Assembly (NCBI RefSeq): GCF_964026725.1
Contig: NZ_OZ034691.1
Location: forward strand, 62,001 to 126,000
Reading direction: 5' to 3'
DNA length: 64,000 bases
DNA from: Wolbachia endosymbiont (group B) of Germaria angustata
GTDB taxonomy: Bacteria; Pseudomonadota; Alphaproteobacteria; Rickettsiales; Anaplasmataceae
The notes under the pieces are model-generated. The model made no database searches. It was not told the origin of the DNA and saw only the letters and a program-made list of their open reading frames with translations. Numbering within the stretch: the first letter of the stretch is position 1; each line of letters opens with the position of its first letter. Of the stretch, positions 27,084 to 37,945 are shown in pieces. A program made the translations under genes and the position numbers.

Positions 27084-28362
27084 AACATGTCCTCAAGGAA
27101 ATATCGGCTCCACACGAATTGAGTTTTTCGTCCATTGCTTCATAGCCTCTCCATAAATGATGTGAGTTATTTATTGTAGTTTCTCCTTTAGCTACCAAAG
27201 AAGCGAGAATTAAAGCTGCTGTTGACCTTAAGTCATTAGCATGCAGATTAGCTCCAGATAGGCTCTTTGTTCCACTTATAGTAGCTTTACTTTTTTCAAT
27301 GCTAATGTTAGCACCTAATTTTCTTAACTCATTTGCATGTGCAAATCTACTTTCAAAAACGTTCTCTTCAATGATTGATATTCCATCTGCAATGCACATA
27401 GCAGACATTAGTTGTGGTTGCATATCGCTGGGAAAGTTAGGATATGGATTTGTTGCAACATGAGCAGATTTAATAGGGCCATTTTTTCTAGAAATAATAA
27501 TACCATCATCATGTAACTCAACTCTGGCTCCTATAGTCTTCAATTCATTTGCAATGCATTCTATATCAGACAAACTTACTCCTTCTAACTTTAGCTCGCC
27601 GTCGGTAATGACAGCAGCCAAAGCATAAGTACCGCCCTCTATGCGATCTGGTATTATTTTATGCTCACACCCATTTAATGCTTCAACACCTTCTATTGTG
27701 ATTTTTGTATTATTAACTTCAATATTGGCACCCATTTTTTTTAGAAACTCTATTAAATCAAGAACTTCCGGCTCCGTTGCGGCATTGTTTATTGTTGTTA
27801 CTCCTTCTGCAAGTGTTGCTGCCATGATTATGTTTTCTGTTGCGCCAACACTTACTTTTTCAAATGTTATTTCTTTGCTTTGCAATTTCCCCTTTGTTGT
27901 TGCAGTTATATTACAGCTATCAATTTTAATTTTAGCTCCCATTTCTTCGAGTGCCTTGATATGCATGTCAACAGGACGTTTTCCAATATTACATCCACCA
28001 GGAAATACTGTTGAAACTTTACCAAATCTGCTGAGCATTGGACCTAGCATTAAAAAAGATGCTCGCAGTCTGCTTGCAATTTCATGTGATATTAAATAGT
28101 TATTGATATTGCTACAGTCAATTTCCAAAGTATGATTTGCTTTATAGTCTTTATTGCATATAAAATTTACTTCTGCACCAAGACTCTTAAGCAGCTCAGA
28201 CATCAAATGCACGTCAATTAAATCAGGTACGTTATGCAAAGTTATTGAAGAATTACTAAACAAGCTTGCCGCCATTATTGGCAAGACGGCATTCTTTGAA
28301 CCATTAATCTTGATTTTTCCAATCAAGGGCTTATGGTTACTTCTTACTAATATTTTATGCAT
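27076..28362 (-). CDS. murA: UDP-N-acetylglucosamine 1-carboxyvinyltransferase MurA
   Basis: MurA transfers enolpyruvate from PEP to UDP-GlcNAc, the first committed step to lipid II. The 428-residue product starts with the family's [15 protein letters not shown] and has the fosfomycin-target Cys124 in [15 protein letters not shown]. Wolbachia lacks a normal cell wall but keeps lipid II synthesis, so the gene is expected. It is the upstream partner of thyX with an 8-bp overlap. No promoter is obvious in the spacer, which holds a large inverted repeat. Confidence 0.96.
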   Translation of the reverse strand: MHKILVRSNHKPLIGKIKINGSKNAVLPIMAASLFSNSSITLHNVPDLIDVHLMSELLKSLGAEVNFICNKDYKANHTLEIDCSNINNYLISHEIASRLRASFLMLGPMLSRFGKVSTVFPGGCNIGKRPVDMHIKALEEMGAKIKIDSCNITATTKGKLQSKEITFEKVSVGATENIIMAATLAEGVTTINNAATEPEVLDLIEFLKKMGANIEVNNTKITIEGVEALNGCEHKIIPDRIEGGTYALAAVITDGELKLEGVSLSDIECIANELKTIGARVELHDDGIIISRKNGPIKSAHVATNPYPNFPSDMQPQLMSAMCIADGISIIEENVFESRFAHANELRKLGANISIEKSKATISGTKSLSGANLHANDLRSTAALILASLVAKGETTINNSHHLWRGYEAMDEKLNSCGADISLRTCYE

Positions 28363-28438
28363 TTAATCAAGCGATAGAACTTATCAAGTAAGTATAATAG
28401 GTTAGCCGTAAAAGGCAAAATTTTGCTTTTTCTTCTTC

Positions 28439-28552
28439 TGTCATTCGAGTAGCTGACACTGGGATCCATTTCATCATCAAAATGTTATATTTCAACATTA
28501 CTTTTATGCTGACCAATTTAACTGGATTCCAGTTTCAGCTACTCGAATGACA
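28439..28552. repeat. Large inverted repeat of the dispersed GGATCC family
   Basis: Two 30-bp arms (28439-28468 and 28523-28552) are inverted copies with two mismatches, enclosing a 54-bp AT-rich loop. They share the AGCTACTCGAATGACA end and the TGGATCCCAGTG end with other elements in the window. It sits between the fabF stop and the murA start, so it could act as a terminator of the fabF transcript in either orientation. Confidence 0.75.
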
Positions 28553-28584
28553 TTTTCGTAGTCGATTCAAAATAGCATAATTAA

Positions 28585-29847
28585 CTACACCTTTCCAAAG
28601 ATGAGAGACGCGTTGGTACCACCAAAACCAAATGAATTAGAAAGCGCATATTGAATTTTATGCTCTTGAGCTTTAAGTGGTACAAAATTTAAATCACACC
28701 CTTCTGAAGGTTTGTGTAGGTTTAAAGTTGGTGGAACAATTCCATTGTTTAATGCAAGGATACTAAATATTGCTTCAACACTTCCTGCGGCACCAAGTAA
28801 ATGTCCTATAGAAGATTTAGTCGAGGAAACAGGTATTTTATAGGCATAGTCACCGAATAACTGCTTCATTGCTATTACTTCAACTTTATCCCCAAGTGTT
28901 GTTGAAGTCCCATGTGCATTGATATACCCAATTTGACTTGGACTTACTTGTGCACTCCTTAAAGCAAGTTCCATTGCCTTAAGTGCGCCTCTTCCTTCTG
29001 GATGTGGTGCTGTGATGTGGTGCGCATCTCCTGTGAGTCCATATCCAGTGAGTTCTGCATATATTTTTGCTTCCCTTTTTTTTGCATGTTCATATTCTTC
29101 CAGAACTAATATACCTGCCCCTTCGCCCATGACAAATCCATCGCGTTCTTCGTCCCATGGCCTTGAGGCCTCTTCAGGCTTATCATTGAATTTAGTTGAT
29201 AGCGCCTTCATCGATGCAAAACCTGCAATTCCAACTCTGCATAACGCACTTTCTGCTCCGCCTGCAATCATAATGTCAGCTTCACCGAGTTTTATAGCTC
29301 TTGCTGAGTTTATAATCGCATGCGCACCTGTTGCACATGCAGTAACCGCTGAGTCATTTGGACCTATAAATTCGTATTTAATAGAAATATGACCAGATAT
29401 CAAATTTATTAGACTTGCAGGAACAAAAAATGGGCTAACACGTCTAGGCCCCTTCTCCTGCATGGTAATTACATTTTCCTGAATTGACGGAAGACCACCT
29501 ATACCAGAACCAATAGCTACACCTATTCGCTCTTTATTAATATTTTTATTTTCCAAAATTAGTGAATCTTCTACTGCCTGAACAGCTGCTGCAATTCCGT
29601 AGTGAATAAAACGATCTGTTCTTTTTAGGTCTTTTTCAGAAATATAATCTAGCGGATTAAAACAGCTTTCAGCGTTGTAGGATACCTGTCCTGCAACCCT
29701 GCAAGCAAGATCAGAAGAGTTGAACCTATCTGTACTGATTGCTTTTATGCCAGATTTACCTTCTTTCAGCTTTAACCAGGTGTTATTAACATCTGCTGCT
29801 AGTGGAGTAATTAAGCCAACACCGGTAACTACTACTCTTCTGCTCAT
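28585..29847 (-). CDS. fabF: 3-oxoacyl-[acyl-carrier-protein] synthase II
   Basis: FabF condenses malonyl-ACP with acyl-ACP to elongate fatty acids. The 420-residue product has the Cys-His-His triad contexts TACATGAHAI, INAHGTST and SSIGHLLGAAG, and the C-terminal NSFGFGGTNASL. Length is the usual 410-420. It follows acpP on the same strand with a 6-bp gap, the common fatty-acid gene pair. Confidence 0.96.
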   Translation of the reverse strand: MSRRVVVTGVGLITPLAADVNNTWLKLKEGKSGIKAISTDRFNSSDLACRVAGQVSYNAESCFNPLDYISEKDLKRTDRFIHYGIAAAVQAVEDSLILENKNINKERIGVAIGSGIGGLPSIQENVITMQEKGPRRVSPFFVPASLINLISGHISIKYEFIGPNDSAVTACATGAHAIINSARAIKLGEADIMIAGGAESALCRVGIAGFASMKALSTKFNDKPEEASRPWDEERDGFVMGEGAGILVLEEYEHAKKREAKIYAELTGYGLTGDAHHITAPHPEGRGALKAMELALRSAQVSPSQIGYINAHGTSTTLGDKVEVIAMKQLFGDYAYKIPVSSTKSSIGHLLGAAGSVEAIFSILALNNGIVPPTLNLHKPSEGCDLNFVPLKAQEHKIQYALSNSFGFGGTNASLIFGKV

Positions 29848-29853
29848 TCAACA

Positions 29854-30114
29854 TCAATTGTTTGCTTTGTTTACTACATATTCAACTATCTGTTCCATAG
29901 TTTCCATTTTTTGCGCATCTTCATCAGGAATCTCTATACCAAATTCTTCTTCAGCTGCCATGATTATTTCAACTGCATCTAAACTATCTGTGCCATGGTC
30001 TGAAAGCTTTGAAGAACTACTAAATCCCTCTACATCCTTACTGATGTGCTCTAGTATAATCTTCTTTACTTTTTCTTCTATATCTTCTCTAGTGCTTTTT
30101 GCCAATTCGTTCAT
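29854..30114 (-). CDS. acpP: Acyl carrier protein
   Basis: The 86-residue acidic product carries the phosphopantetheine attachment motif GTDSLDAVEI, with the serine followed by Leu-Asp as in all type II ACPs, and the helix II recognition segment AAEEEFGIEIPDEDA. It is a few residues longer than the usual 78 because of a basic N-terminus. It precedes fabF by 6 bp and is divergent from ispA. Confidence 0.96.
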   Translation of the reverse strand: MNELAKSTREDIEEKVKKIILEHISKDVEGFSSSSKLSDHGTDSLDAVEIIMAAEEEFGIEIPDEDAQKMETMEQIVEYVVNKANN

Positions 30115-30241
30115 TTCTTACTAAAAAATAATCTATTCTCTGATGTTATAAGAAATTTTGATGTTTGCAATAGCTTTTATGATTATATAAACTATTAAAA
30201 ACTTCCTATCTCTTAGCACTCGATAGTTAATAAATTTAAAA

Positions 30242-31024
30242 ATGCTAGACGAAACAACAAAAAATTTGCTTGTTGTAGAAGTGAATAAGCTCTTACCTGA
30301 AAATAGCGAGAATAAACTTATATCAGCTATGCGTTATGTGCTTCTTGCTCCTGCAAAACATATACGTTCTTTTTTAGTTATAGCATCTTCGTCGATATTC
30401 AACATAAAGGTTGAAAAAGCAATAACAGCAGCAGCAGCAATTGAATTTATTCATACTTACTCCCTCATTCACGATGATCTGCCATGTATGGATAACAGTG
30501 ACACCCGCAGAGGCCAGCCAAGCTGCCACAAAAAATTTGGTGAAGCAACAGCAGTACTGGCCGGAGATGCATTACTTACCCTGGCTTTTGAGGTATTATC
30601 TTTGTTAAATTGTGAGATCATAAAAGTGCTCTCTCAAGCAATAGGAATGAAGGGAATGGTGGGAGGGCAGATTTTAGATATAGGTGCAGATTTTGACAAA
30701 ATAAAAGAAATTCATTTGATGAAAACTGCAAAACTATTTGCAGCTTCATGTGAAATAGGGGCTATAATAGGAGGTGCTACAGACAAGGAGCGGGAAGCAT
30801 TATATAACTATGGAATAAATCTAGGGCTTATTTTTCAAGCCAAGGATGATATCGAAGATTATGAGCAAGATAAAACGAACAATTTAATGTCCGTGCTTGG
30901 AAAAAATGAAATGGAAAACTATATAGATAGTCTCTTTAAACAGGCCTCAGATAATTTAAGTACGCTTTCAGGGAATACTAGTGACTTATATGATTTATTG
31001 AATCAAGTAAAAAAAGATGGTTAG
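30242..31024 (+). CDS. ispA: Farnesyl diphosphate synthase (polyprenyl synthetase family)
   Basis: The enzyme condenses isopentenyl and allylic diphosphates to farnesyl diphosphate, the precursor of quinone tails and undecaprenyl phosphate. The first Asp-rich motif HDDLPCMDNSDTRRG and the second KDDIEDYEQD are intact. The product is 260 residues, about 35 fewer than the E. coli enzyme, mostly through a shorter N-terminus and loops. Its stop overlaps the start of the FKBP-like gene by 8 bp. Confidence 0.9.
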   Translation: MLDETTKNLLVVEVNKLLPENSENKLISAMRYVLLAPAKHIRSFLVIASSSIFNIKVEKAITAAAAIEFIHTYSLIHDDLPCMDNSDTRRGQPSCHKKFGEATAVLAGDALLTLAFEVLSLLNCEIIKVLSQAIGMKGMVGGQILDIGADFDKIKEIHLMKTAKLFAASCEIGAIIGGATDKEREALYNYGINLGLIFQAKDDIEDYEQDKTNNLMSVLGKNEMENYIDSLFKQASDNLSTLSGNTSDLYDLLNQVKKDG

Positions 31025-31898
31025 AAAAATTATATTACAAATGTTTATCTCTGTAGTAATGATTCTCACTTTAGCTTCTGCTTTTATAATTACGATTGTT
31101 TATATAAACAAAGATAAACCAGAGAAAAGGGAAAAGCTTTACGAAATAAATGCTATACATGGTGGTTTGACACAGATGATAGCAAGTTATTTGGTCAGGC
31201 CGATACTTGAATCAGCTCTTGATCGTTATATTGAAAAGCATGGGTTAGCAGAATATTTAGAAGAAATAACACAGCAAAAAGAAGAAGAGATGATAAACTT
31301 TTATGAAATTACTGAAGGTAGTGGCAGTAAAGTTTTCTGTGGCCAAGAAGTTCTGTTACAAATGTACAAAGTCTCCAACAACCTAGCAACGCTACTTCCG
31401 ACTGATGTCAATTTGAAAATAGGTCAGGATTACTTAAAAGAAGTGAGTTTAGGGGTAATAGGTATGAAAGAAGGCGGAGAGCGTGTAGTTACTATTGCTG
31501 CTGATGACAATAAAATGAGTTTTAACTCTTATTACATCAAACTGATTGAAGTAAAAGATAAATATCCCGATTCAGTAAATAACCTGATGATTTTTAATGA
31601 CTTAATTAACAAAACTGGAAAGCGAGTAAAATGTGGCGATGAGATATCAGTTCAATATAGCATAAAGAGACATAATGGTGAGTATATAATCAAAGATCAA
31701 ATAGTGCAGTTTAAGGTTGGTGACAAAAAAATACCACTTGCTATAGAACTTGGAGTTGTGGGAATGAGAGCTGGTAATAAAAGAACAGTTCTTTCTCCAC
31801 CTGATCTTTTAACTGGTATATTAATAAAAGAAATAGATTTTGATGAAGAAAATATCTCAATAATTGATTTAAGCTTGAATTCTACTATTGAAAAATAG
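31017..31898 (+). CDS. Membrane-anchored FKBP-like protein
   Basis: The 293-residue product has one N-terminal hydrophobic segment (about residues 5-28) acting as signal anchor and then two FKBP-like half-domains recognisable by GVIGMKEGGERVVTI (about 148-162) and GVVGMRAGNKRTVLSPPDLL (about 246-265). The second resembles the end of FKBP peptidyl-prolyl isomerases, but most aromatic active-site residues are missing, so chaperone activity rather than isomerase activity is likely. It would face the periplasm. It is coupled to ispA by overlap; no functional link is evident. Confidence 0.65.
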   Translation: MVRKIILQMFISVVMILTLASAFIITIVYINKDKPEKREKLYEINAIHGGLTQMIASYLVRPILESALDRYIEKHGLAEYLEEITQQKEEEMINFYEITEGSGSKVFCGQEVLLQMYKVSNNLATLLPTDVNLKIGQDYLKEVSLGVIGMKEGGERVVTIAADDNKMSFNSYYIKLIEVKDKYPDSVNNLMIFNDLINKTGKRVKCGDEISVQYSIKRHNGEYIIKDQIVQFKVGDKKIPLAIELGVVGMRAGNKRTVLSPPDLLTGILIKEIDFDEENISIIDLSLNSTIEK

Positions 31899-31968
31899 CT
31901 TAAAGAATTACGAAGTAAGAAAAAATAAAACCTCTTGAATGCTCTATATTACTTAAAGTAGGCTTCCT

Positions 31969-33420
31969 CTAAAGTATAAATTTAGATAAATCAAGCTGCT
32001 TTGAAATTGACTCTAGTTTATCTCTTACATATTTGCTATCTATAACAAATTTTTCACTATTTTTTTCAGAAGCGATAAAACTTATTTCATCCAAAAGCTT
32101 CTCCATGACAGTATGAAGTCTTCTTGCACCTATATTTTCCACTTCTCTATTAACTGTAAATGCTATTTCAGCTATAGTCTCTATACCATCATCAGTAAAC
32201 TCAAGTGTTACATTTTCCGTTTTCATTAACGCTATATACTGTTTTAACAAACTAGATTCTGGTTCCTTTAATATTTTTATTAGATCCTCTTGAGTAAGCG
32301 CCTTAAGTTCCACTCTAATTGGCAATCTACCCTGTAATTCTGGTAAAAGATCAGATGGCTTAGATAAATGAAAGGCACCAGATGCAATAAATAATATATA
32401 GTCTGTTTTTACAGGGCCATACTTAGTTGAAACAGTTGTTCCCTCAAGTAATGGTAACAGATCGCGCTGCACTCCTTCTCTGTTGACTTCACCTTTTATT
32501 TCTGTACGTGCTGCAATTTTATCTATTTCATCTAAAAACACTATACCTTCATTGCTAACAAGATCAATCGCTTCTTTGATTATCTTGTCTTCATCCATTA
32601 ACCTTTCGCTTTCTTCATTAATCAATATTTCACGTGCTTCTTTCACTTTAACTGTAATAGTTTTTGTTTTTTTGCTCCCATTAAACATCTTGCCCACGAT
32701 TTCTGTTACGTTCATCACACCAATTTGCCCACCTGGCATGCCAGGTATATCAAAAGTGGGTAACATACTCTTGCTCTCCCTGACGTTAATAGAAACTTCT
32801 CCATCTTCAAATTCCTTATTTCTCAGTCTTTCTCTGAAAACTTTTTTGCTTTCCTCGGTTGCATCTTCACCAACCATGGAGTTGACTATTATCTTTTCAG
32901 CCAAACCTAAAGCTTTTTTAGTTAAGGCTTTACGTGCTTTTTCCTTAACTAAAACTATTGCTGCATCAACTAAATCACGTATTATCGAGTCAACATCACG
33001 TCCAACATATCCTATTTCAGTAAATTTCGTTGCTTCAACTTTTATAAAAGGTGCACCAGCAAGCTTTGCTAAACGGCGAGCTATTTCAGTTTTACCAACT
33101 CCCGTATGGCCTATCATGAGTATATTCTTAGGTATAATCTCTTCACGTAGTGGAAGTGGGACTTTATTTCGACGCCAACGATTTCTGAGTGCAATAGCAA
33201 CAGCGCGCTTTGCGTCATTCTGCCCGATTATAAATCTATCCAACTCTTTAACTATCTTCTGTGGTGGTAGATCATCTAATAAAGCTTGTGAGCTTTGGAT
33301 GCTGCTACTTTCTGTACCTTCATTTTCATAGAGGCCGTTTTTTTTATTGCAGTCATCATTATTATCAGATTGACCTGCTACAGGTTGACCAGAAGAATTG
33401 GTATACAAAGTTCTTGACAT
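31969..33420 (-). CDS. hslU: HslU, ATPase subunit of the HslUV protease
   Basis: HslU is the AAA+ unfoldase that feeds substrates to HslV. The 483-residue product has Walker [15 protein letters not shown], Walker [12 protein letters not shown], the pore-loop region GYVGRDVDS, an I-domain (about 140-265), sensor residues in [12 protein letters not shown] and the C-terminal DLSKFIL tail that docks into HslV. A 40-residue polar N-terminal extension precedes the family start. It follows hslV with a 1-bp gap on the same strand. Confidence 0.96.
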   Translation of the reverse strand: MSRTLYTNSSGQPVAGQSDNNDDCNKKNGLYENEGTESSSIQSSQALLDDLPPQKIVKELDRFIIGQNDAKRAVAIALRNRWRRNKVPLPLREEIIPKNILMIGHTGVGKTEIARRLAKLAGAPFIKVEATKFTEIGYVGRDVDSIIRDLVDAAIVLVKEKARKALTKKALGLAEKIIVNSMVGEDATEESKKVFRERLRNKEFEDGEVSINVRESKSMLPTFDIPGMPGGQIGVMNVTEIVGKMFNGSKKTKTITVKVKEAREILINEESERLMDEDKIIKEAIDLVSNEGIVFLDEIDKIAARTEIKGEVNREGVQRDLLPLLEGTTVSTKYGPVKTDYILFIASGAFHLSKPSDLLPELQGRLPIRVELKALTQEDLIKILKEPESSLLKQYIALMKTENVTLEFTDDGIETIAEIAFTVNREVENIGARRLHTVMEKLLDEISFIASEKNSEKFVIDSKYVRDKLESISKQLDLSKFIL

Positions 33421-33421
33421 A

Positions 33422-33976
33422 TTACTCCTTTATTTTTTCAATAATTAGATTATGGTTTGTATAAACACATATATCGGCAGCTATCTTCATAGCCTTTTTT
33501 GCAATCTCCTCTATTGATATTCCTTCAACGTCAATCAAAGCTTTTGCTGCAGATAAAGCAAAATTTCCTCCAGAGCCAATGGCTGCAATGCCATCTTCAG
33601 GTTCAAGAACATCACCCGTTCCTGTAATGACCAATGAAATGGACTTGTCTGCCACGATCATCATAGCTTCTAATTTTCTTAGATATTTATCCATTCTCCA
33701 GTCTTTTGCAAGTTCAACACATGCCCTCATTAACTGTCCTGGGTGCTTATCAAGTTTAGATTCTAGCCTTTCGAAGAGAGTAAATGCATCAGCTGTTGCT
33801 CCAGCAAAACCGGCAATTACGGAATCACCAGAAAGACGCCTAACTTTTTTTGCTCCAGATTTTATAACGGTATGGCCTAGCGAGACTTGCCCATCACCTA
33901 TTACTACTACATTTTTGTCTCTTCTAATTGATAGTATAGTAGTACCATACATTTTACTGCTGTCATGATGAATCAT
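33422..33976 (-). CDS. hslV: HslV, peptidase subunit of the HslUV protease
   Basis: HslV is the proteasome-like threonine protease of the complex. The mature enzyme should begin at the first Thr of TTILSIRRD, leaving an 11-residue propeptide ([11 protein letters not shown]) to be removed. The [11 protein letters not shown] block and the [11 protein letters not shown] block follow. The 184-residue length is normal. It is the first gene of the hslVU pair. Confidence 0.96.
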   Translation of the reverse strand: MIHHDSSKMYGTTILSIRRDKNVVVIGDGQVSLGHTVIKSGAKKVRRLSGDSVIAGFAGATADAFTLFERLESKLDKHPGQLMRACVELAKDWRMDKYLRKLEAMMIVADKSISLVITGTGDVLEPEDGIAAIGSGGNFALSAAKALIDVEGISIEEIAKKAMKIAADICVYTNHNLIIEKIKE

Positions 33977-34058
33977 TTTTTTGTTATTTTAATTCGTTAT
34001 ATTATATTAAGATTATAGCTTATAATATAGTACTTTTCTTATAACATTTAAAGTGTAG

Positions 34059-35213
34059 ATGCAAAACATAATTCGCCCAGATTTGGAAAAAAGTATAAAT
34101 AATTGGTTTGAGGCAAAATTTAACGGCCTTACATTGCCATTTTATAGCTCTATAGATCTTAGAAACTCCAGCTACAAAATTGCCCCAGTGGACGCTAATT
34201 TATTTCCTGCAGGGTTCAACAATCTAAGTGAGACATCAAGAGCAACAGCAGCAAAACTAATAAAAAGTTATTTTGAAACAAAACAATATAAAAAGACTCT
34301 TATAATACCGGAGAATTACACACGAAATAAAATGTATATAGAAAACGTATTTGTTATAGAGAAAGTACTGCAACTCGCAGGTTTTGAAACTAGAATTGGC
34401 CTCTTTCATAATGAAACGTACAATTTAATAGAACAGTATGAAACTGTTGTGAAAGAAAACTCTTTGCTGAAGACAACTTCAGGATTTGTGCCTGATGTTA
34501 TTATACTGAACCGTGATATGACGAGCCACATTCCAGACACACTAGAAAACGTAAAACAAGAGATAGTGCCAAGTCCATTATATGGCTGGCACAGTAGGCA
34601 GAAATTTCAATATTTTGAAATCTATCAAAAATTAGTGTCCGAATTTTGTGGCGAATTTAAAATGGATCCATGGCTTATTTCTGTGCTTACAGAAAGCTGT
34701 AATGGAGTTGACTTTAATGATGATTCATCACTAGGAGCAGTAGCGACTAAAGTTGACCAAATATTATCTCTAGTGCAAAAAAAATATGAGGAATATGAAA
34801 TAAAAACACAACCTTACGTTTTTATCAAAGCAAGCAATGGCACATATGGAATGGGCATTATAACAGCAACAAGTGGAAAGGAAATATTAAATCTCAATAA
34901 AAAAAAGCGTCATAAAATGAAAAAGATAAAAGAAGGAATAGCAATCAATAGTGTTATTATACAAGAAGGTGTACCAACTATTGACATATTTAAAAGTAGT
35001 TCTGCAGAACCGCTAATATACTATATAGGAGATACTCCAACATGTTACTTATACCGATGTAATAGCAGGAAAGATGTATATTCTAGCTTGAATTCCACTG
35101 ACTGTGAATTTTATGACATCAGCCAAGAAAATAAAACTTTGCCACTTTGGAATATTGTTAGCAAATTAGCAGTGCTAGCATTGGCAATAGAAATTAAGTC
35201 TTTTCATCTCTAA
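34059..35213 (+). CDS. gshA: Glutamate-cysteine ligase (Acidithiobacillus-type)
   Basis: The 384-residue product resembles the non-canonical glutamate-cysteine ligase family first defined in Acidithiobacillus ferrooxidans and widespread in Proteobacteria, which makes gamma-glutamylcysteine for glutathione. Supporting blocks are SSIDLRNSSYKIAPVD, NLFPAGFNNL near residue 47, and the ATP-grasp-like FIKASNGTYGMGI and VIIQEGVPT. The symbol gshA is used by function, since the protein is not related to E. coli GshA. It is convergent with the next gene, overlapping by 4 bp. Confidence 0.8.
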   Translation: MQNIIRPDLEKSINNWFEAKFNGLTLPFYSSIDLRNSSYKIAPVDANLFPAGFNNLSETSRATAAKLIKSYFETKQYKKTLIIPENYTRNKMYIENVFVIEKVLQLAGFETRIGLFHNETYNLIEQYETVVKENSLLKTTSGFVPDVIILNRDMTSHIPDTLENVKQEIVPSPLYGWHSRQKFQYFEIYQKLVSEFCGEFKMDPWLISVLTESCNGVDFNDDSSLGAVATKVDQILSLVQKKYEEYEIKTQPYVFIKASNGTYGMGIITATSGKEILNLNKKKRHKMKKIKEGIAINSVIIQEGVPTIDIFKSSSAEPLIYYIGDTPTCYLYRCNSRKDVYSSLNSTDCEFYDISQENKTLPLWNIVSKLAVLALAIEIKSFHL

Positions 35214-36067
35214 TAATTAATTCCTACAATGCTGCCATTATGCTGAATATGGTGAGCGTCATCAAGTCCAGTAGAAGGATCAGTACCATTATTAGGTTGA
35301 TTGACAAACTTATCGATGTTTGATACTAGATATGCTATACTTAGTATCAAACTGACCGTAACAGTTAAGTTGAAATTATAGATTATGCCACCACCCAAGT
35401 CTATTGGTATGGTTGGAAGTTCCATTCTTTTTAATATGAAGCTTAACAAGCCCAATGACAAAGTGAATGTGCTAAACATAACATTCTTCTTGCATTTAGC
35501 AAGCTCAGCTTCACATTTCGTAAGTTCGTCATCACCCTTTTTGTATTTTTTACATGCTTCTTGATATTTTTTATGCACTTCCTTATATTCTTCGCACTTA
35601 TAATAACAGCTTACGAATTCTGAAAATAGAAATAGAACTACTGATGTTAAGCTAATATAACTTATTACATCCTTGTTGTTTCTAGCTAAGAAATGAATGA
35701 TTTTTGCCTGCATCAATATTCCTATGATACAGCTTGCCAAGTACGCTGAGTTACCTACAACCTGTATTGGTTTTTCAGGTTTATTTTCCTCTTCACCATT
35801 CGCAGGTTTCTTAGATTTATATCCAGCTAGATTTAGCCCAAGATGAAGAGCAAATATTATTGATGTTGGTAGTTTTATGAACTTAGAAATATCTAATACA
35901 GTGCAAATACTTGATCTGTTGTTGTCAATAAAATCGCAACAAAATTGCAATGAAATTTTACATAATATACCTGTTAAACCTGTTGCAATACAATACATCT
36001 TTCTAATATCATGATTGTGAACATCATGTATACTTTGTATAAATGTATTTGGTTTACCTTTTGGCAT
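35210..36067 (-). CDS. Unknown polytopic membrane protein
   Basis: The 285-residue product has about six hydrophobic segments, arranged as three before and three after a charged Lys/Glu/Cys-rich coiled-coil stretch (about residues 155-190, with KCEEYKEVHKKYQEACKKYK). Its N-terminus is polar and the C-terminus is short and Asn/Asp-rich. No family is recognised. It overlaps the 3' end of gshA by 4 bp on the opposite strand, so the two may share a termination region. Confidence 0.6.
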   Translation of the reverse strand: MPKGKPNTFIQSIHDVHNHDIRKMYCIATGLTGILCKISLQFCCDFIDNNRSSICTVLDISKFIKLPTSIIFALHLGLNLAGYKSKKPANGEEENKPEKPIQVVGNSAYLASCIIGILMQAKIIHFLARNNKDVISYISLTSVVLFLFSEFVSCYYKCEEYKEVHKKYQEACKKYKKGDDELTKCEAELAKCKKNVMFSTFTLSLGLLSFILKRMELPTIPIDLGGGIIYNFNLTVTVSLILSIAYLVSNIDKFVNQPNNGTDPSTGLDDAHHIQHNGSIVGINY

Positions 36068-36128
36068 AAGTAGATAATAAAATAATAACTTTTTAATATT
36101 ATAGTATAAAAATCTAAAAAGAAAAGTG

Positions 36129-37091
36129 CTATAAATCAGTACTTTGAGAGTGATCTAAACATAAATCGGCCAAGCACTTGATAAACAAGAGATCAGTACT
36201 GAGAGTTGGTACGCGAAAGTAATATCCGTCTTTGATAATTGCTTTATACTCTATATCAAGTTCAACCAGTGTTTCAGAATGCTCAGAAACAAAAGATATA
36301 GGTGATAAAACTACAGGTATATTATCGTCTTTTGCGCGTGATAGCTCACTTTCAGTGCTAGGCTCCAACCATTTTATAGGGCCAACCTTACTCTGATAAC
36401 ATATTCCCCAATCAAGATCTTCAATATTCAATTTTTTTACTATTAATTTTACTGTTTTTTCTATCTGTGAAGCGTAAGGGTCGCCTTTTTTAATGATACT
36501 AAGAGGTAAGCTATGAGCCGAGAATAGGACTCTTGGCTTACCGATTTTGCTAGCTAATTTATAATATTTAGACGTCAGATTAACATGAGCTTCAATAAAG
36601 TCTTCATTGTCATAATAATGGTGAATTGTTTTTGTGTTACATTCCAGTTTGGCATTTTTTTGCCAATTCTCGATGGATGATAGAGTTGTGGTGGTTGAAT
36701 ATTGCGGATATAGTGGTAGTAGAATGACTTCGTCAGGGTCGAATTGCTTTACGTTTTTAACAACTTCATCAGCAAATGGATGCCAATAACGCATGCAGAT
36801 GAATATCTTATATACATGGTTTCCATTTTCATTTAATTTTAGTTCTAAAGCATCAGCTTGTGCTTTTGTATTCTCCAAGATTGGCGATTTACCTCCAATG
36901 TGCTCGTATATTTCTTGTGCAGTACTTTCTCGCCTTTTGGAGATAAACTTTGCTAAAAGAAAGCGGAAAGGATTGGGTAGATTGACTATTCTTCTATCAT
37001 AAAATAGATTAAACAAGAAAGGACGTACTGCACTTAGTGAATCAGGTCCACCAAGGTTAAATAAGATTACTGCCTTCTTCACTGACAGCAC
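36129..37091 (-). CDS. hemH: Ferrochelatase
   Basis: Ferrochelatase inserts ferrous iron into protoporphyrin IX, the last step of protohaem synthesis. The 320-residue product starts with [23 protein letters not shown], carries the iron-binding His in [19 protein letters not shown] and the acidic [15 protein letters not shown] helix. The length is normal for the bacterial enzyme without an extra C-terminal domain. Its start lies within the end of the upstream membrane-protein gene (13-bp overlap). Confidence 0.95.
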   Translation of the reverse strand: MLSVKKAVILFNLGGPDSLSAVRPFLFNLFYDRRIVNLPNPFRFLLAKFISKRRESTAQEIYEHIGGKSPILENTKAQADALELKLNENGNHVYKIFICMRYWHPFADEVVKNVKQFDPDEVILLPLYPQYSTTTTLSSIENWQKNAKLECNTKTIHHYYDNEDFIEAHVNLTSKYYKLASKIGKPRVLFSAHSLPLSIIKKGDPYASQIEKTVKLIVKKLNIEDLDWGICYQSKVGPIKWLEPSTESELSRAKDDNIPVVLSPISFVSEHSETLVELDIEYKAIIKDGYYFRVPTLSTDLLFIKCLADLCLDHSQSTDL

Positions 37092-37840
37092 CTTTCTTCA
37101 GGTTTGCCTATAAAATCAGCTACACACTCATCAAGTTTAGTTACAGGCACTAAATTTCTTACACTGGCATACAATAGATGACCAGATCTCTTCACGTTAC
37201 TCTGTGTAGATACAAAGTTTCTATCAAAAACCACATCAACACAAAAACTTGGCACTGCTTCAAAAAGTTCAACAGCAGCCAAAGATATCATTATGCAGCT
37301 TTGTAGAGCCTTCAGAAAAATCGTAAGGGGAAAAAGTAGAACCCTAACAAAGAGAGAGGGAGGGCTTTCATTCATTAGTTGTCCTGGATTAGGAGAATTA
37401 TATTCAATATGCTGCCTGTTTTTATCAAAGATAGGAAATTTTATAGTGTCTTTCTTAAATTCCGGCTCTATTTGTTTCTCGGTATCATTTTCATTATTAG
37501 TCATTTTTTTCAATAACTTTTCACGCAAGTGAAAGGTTCTTACAACAAAACATGTTGCAACCATCAGTGCAGCACATATAAGTGCGCACTCGATAAGGCT
37601 TATGTTGCCTACCATAGCTGGTAATACAAAGCAAACAAACAGCGGTATGGAAATCATTTCACCAAATGGAACAACGTTCCTTTTCATCGCAAAAGCGGCA
37701 CCTTCTTTTAATTTTGTATTATTGTGTAAGCTATACTCTAAATAACTTAAAAGTGCCAAATTAAAGGTTAAAAAACCTTTTGTTCCGCAGAAAATTGATG
37801 ATTTAAGATTATTCACTAGTTTCTTACGACGGTAAACCAT
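37079..37840 (-). CDS. Unknown membrane-associated protein upstream of hemH
   Basis: The 253-residue product has a basic N-terminus, two hydrophobic segments around residues 62-96, a polar Asn/Glu-rich middle, and further hydrophobic helices near 165-200. The last 40 residues are soluble and end in Cys-Cys-Gln. I do not recognise a family. Its 3' end overlaps hemH by 13 bp, so translation of the two may be coupled; whether it serves haem metabolism is open. Confidence 0.6.
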   Translation of the reverse strand: MVYRRKKLVNNLKSSIFCGTKGFLTFNLALLSYLEYSLHNNTKLKEGAAFAMKRNVVPFGEMISIPLFVCFVLPAMVGNISLIECALICAALMVATCFVVRTFHLREKLLKKMTNNENDTEKQIEPEFKKDTIKFPIFDKNRQHIEYNSPNPGQLMNESPPSLFVRVLLFPLTIFLKALQSCIMISLAAVELFEAVPSFCVDVVFDRNFVSTQSNVKRSGHLLYASVRNLVPVTKLDECVADFIGKPEERCCQ

Positions 37841-37945
37841 AAACTACCCCTTGATGTTTTATTCTTGACTATAAATAAAAAATCTCTTTGATGGAACAAA
37901 AATTCACAATAAAGTAAATATACGATCTTAATATAAGGAAATGAT

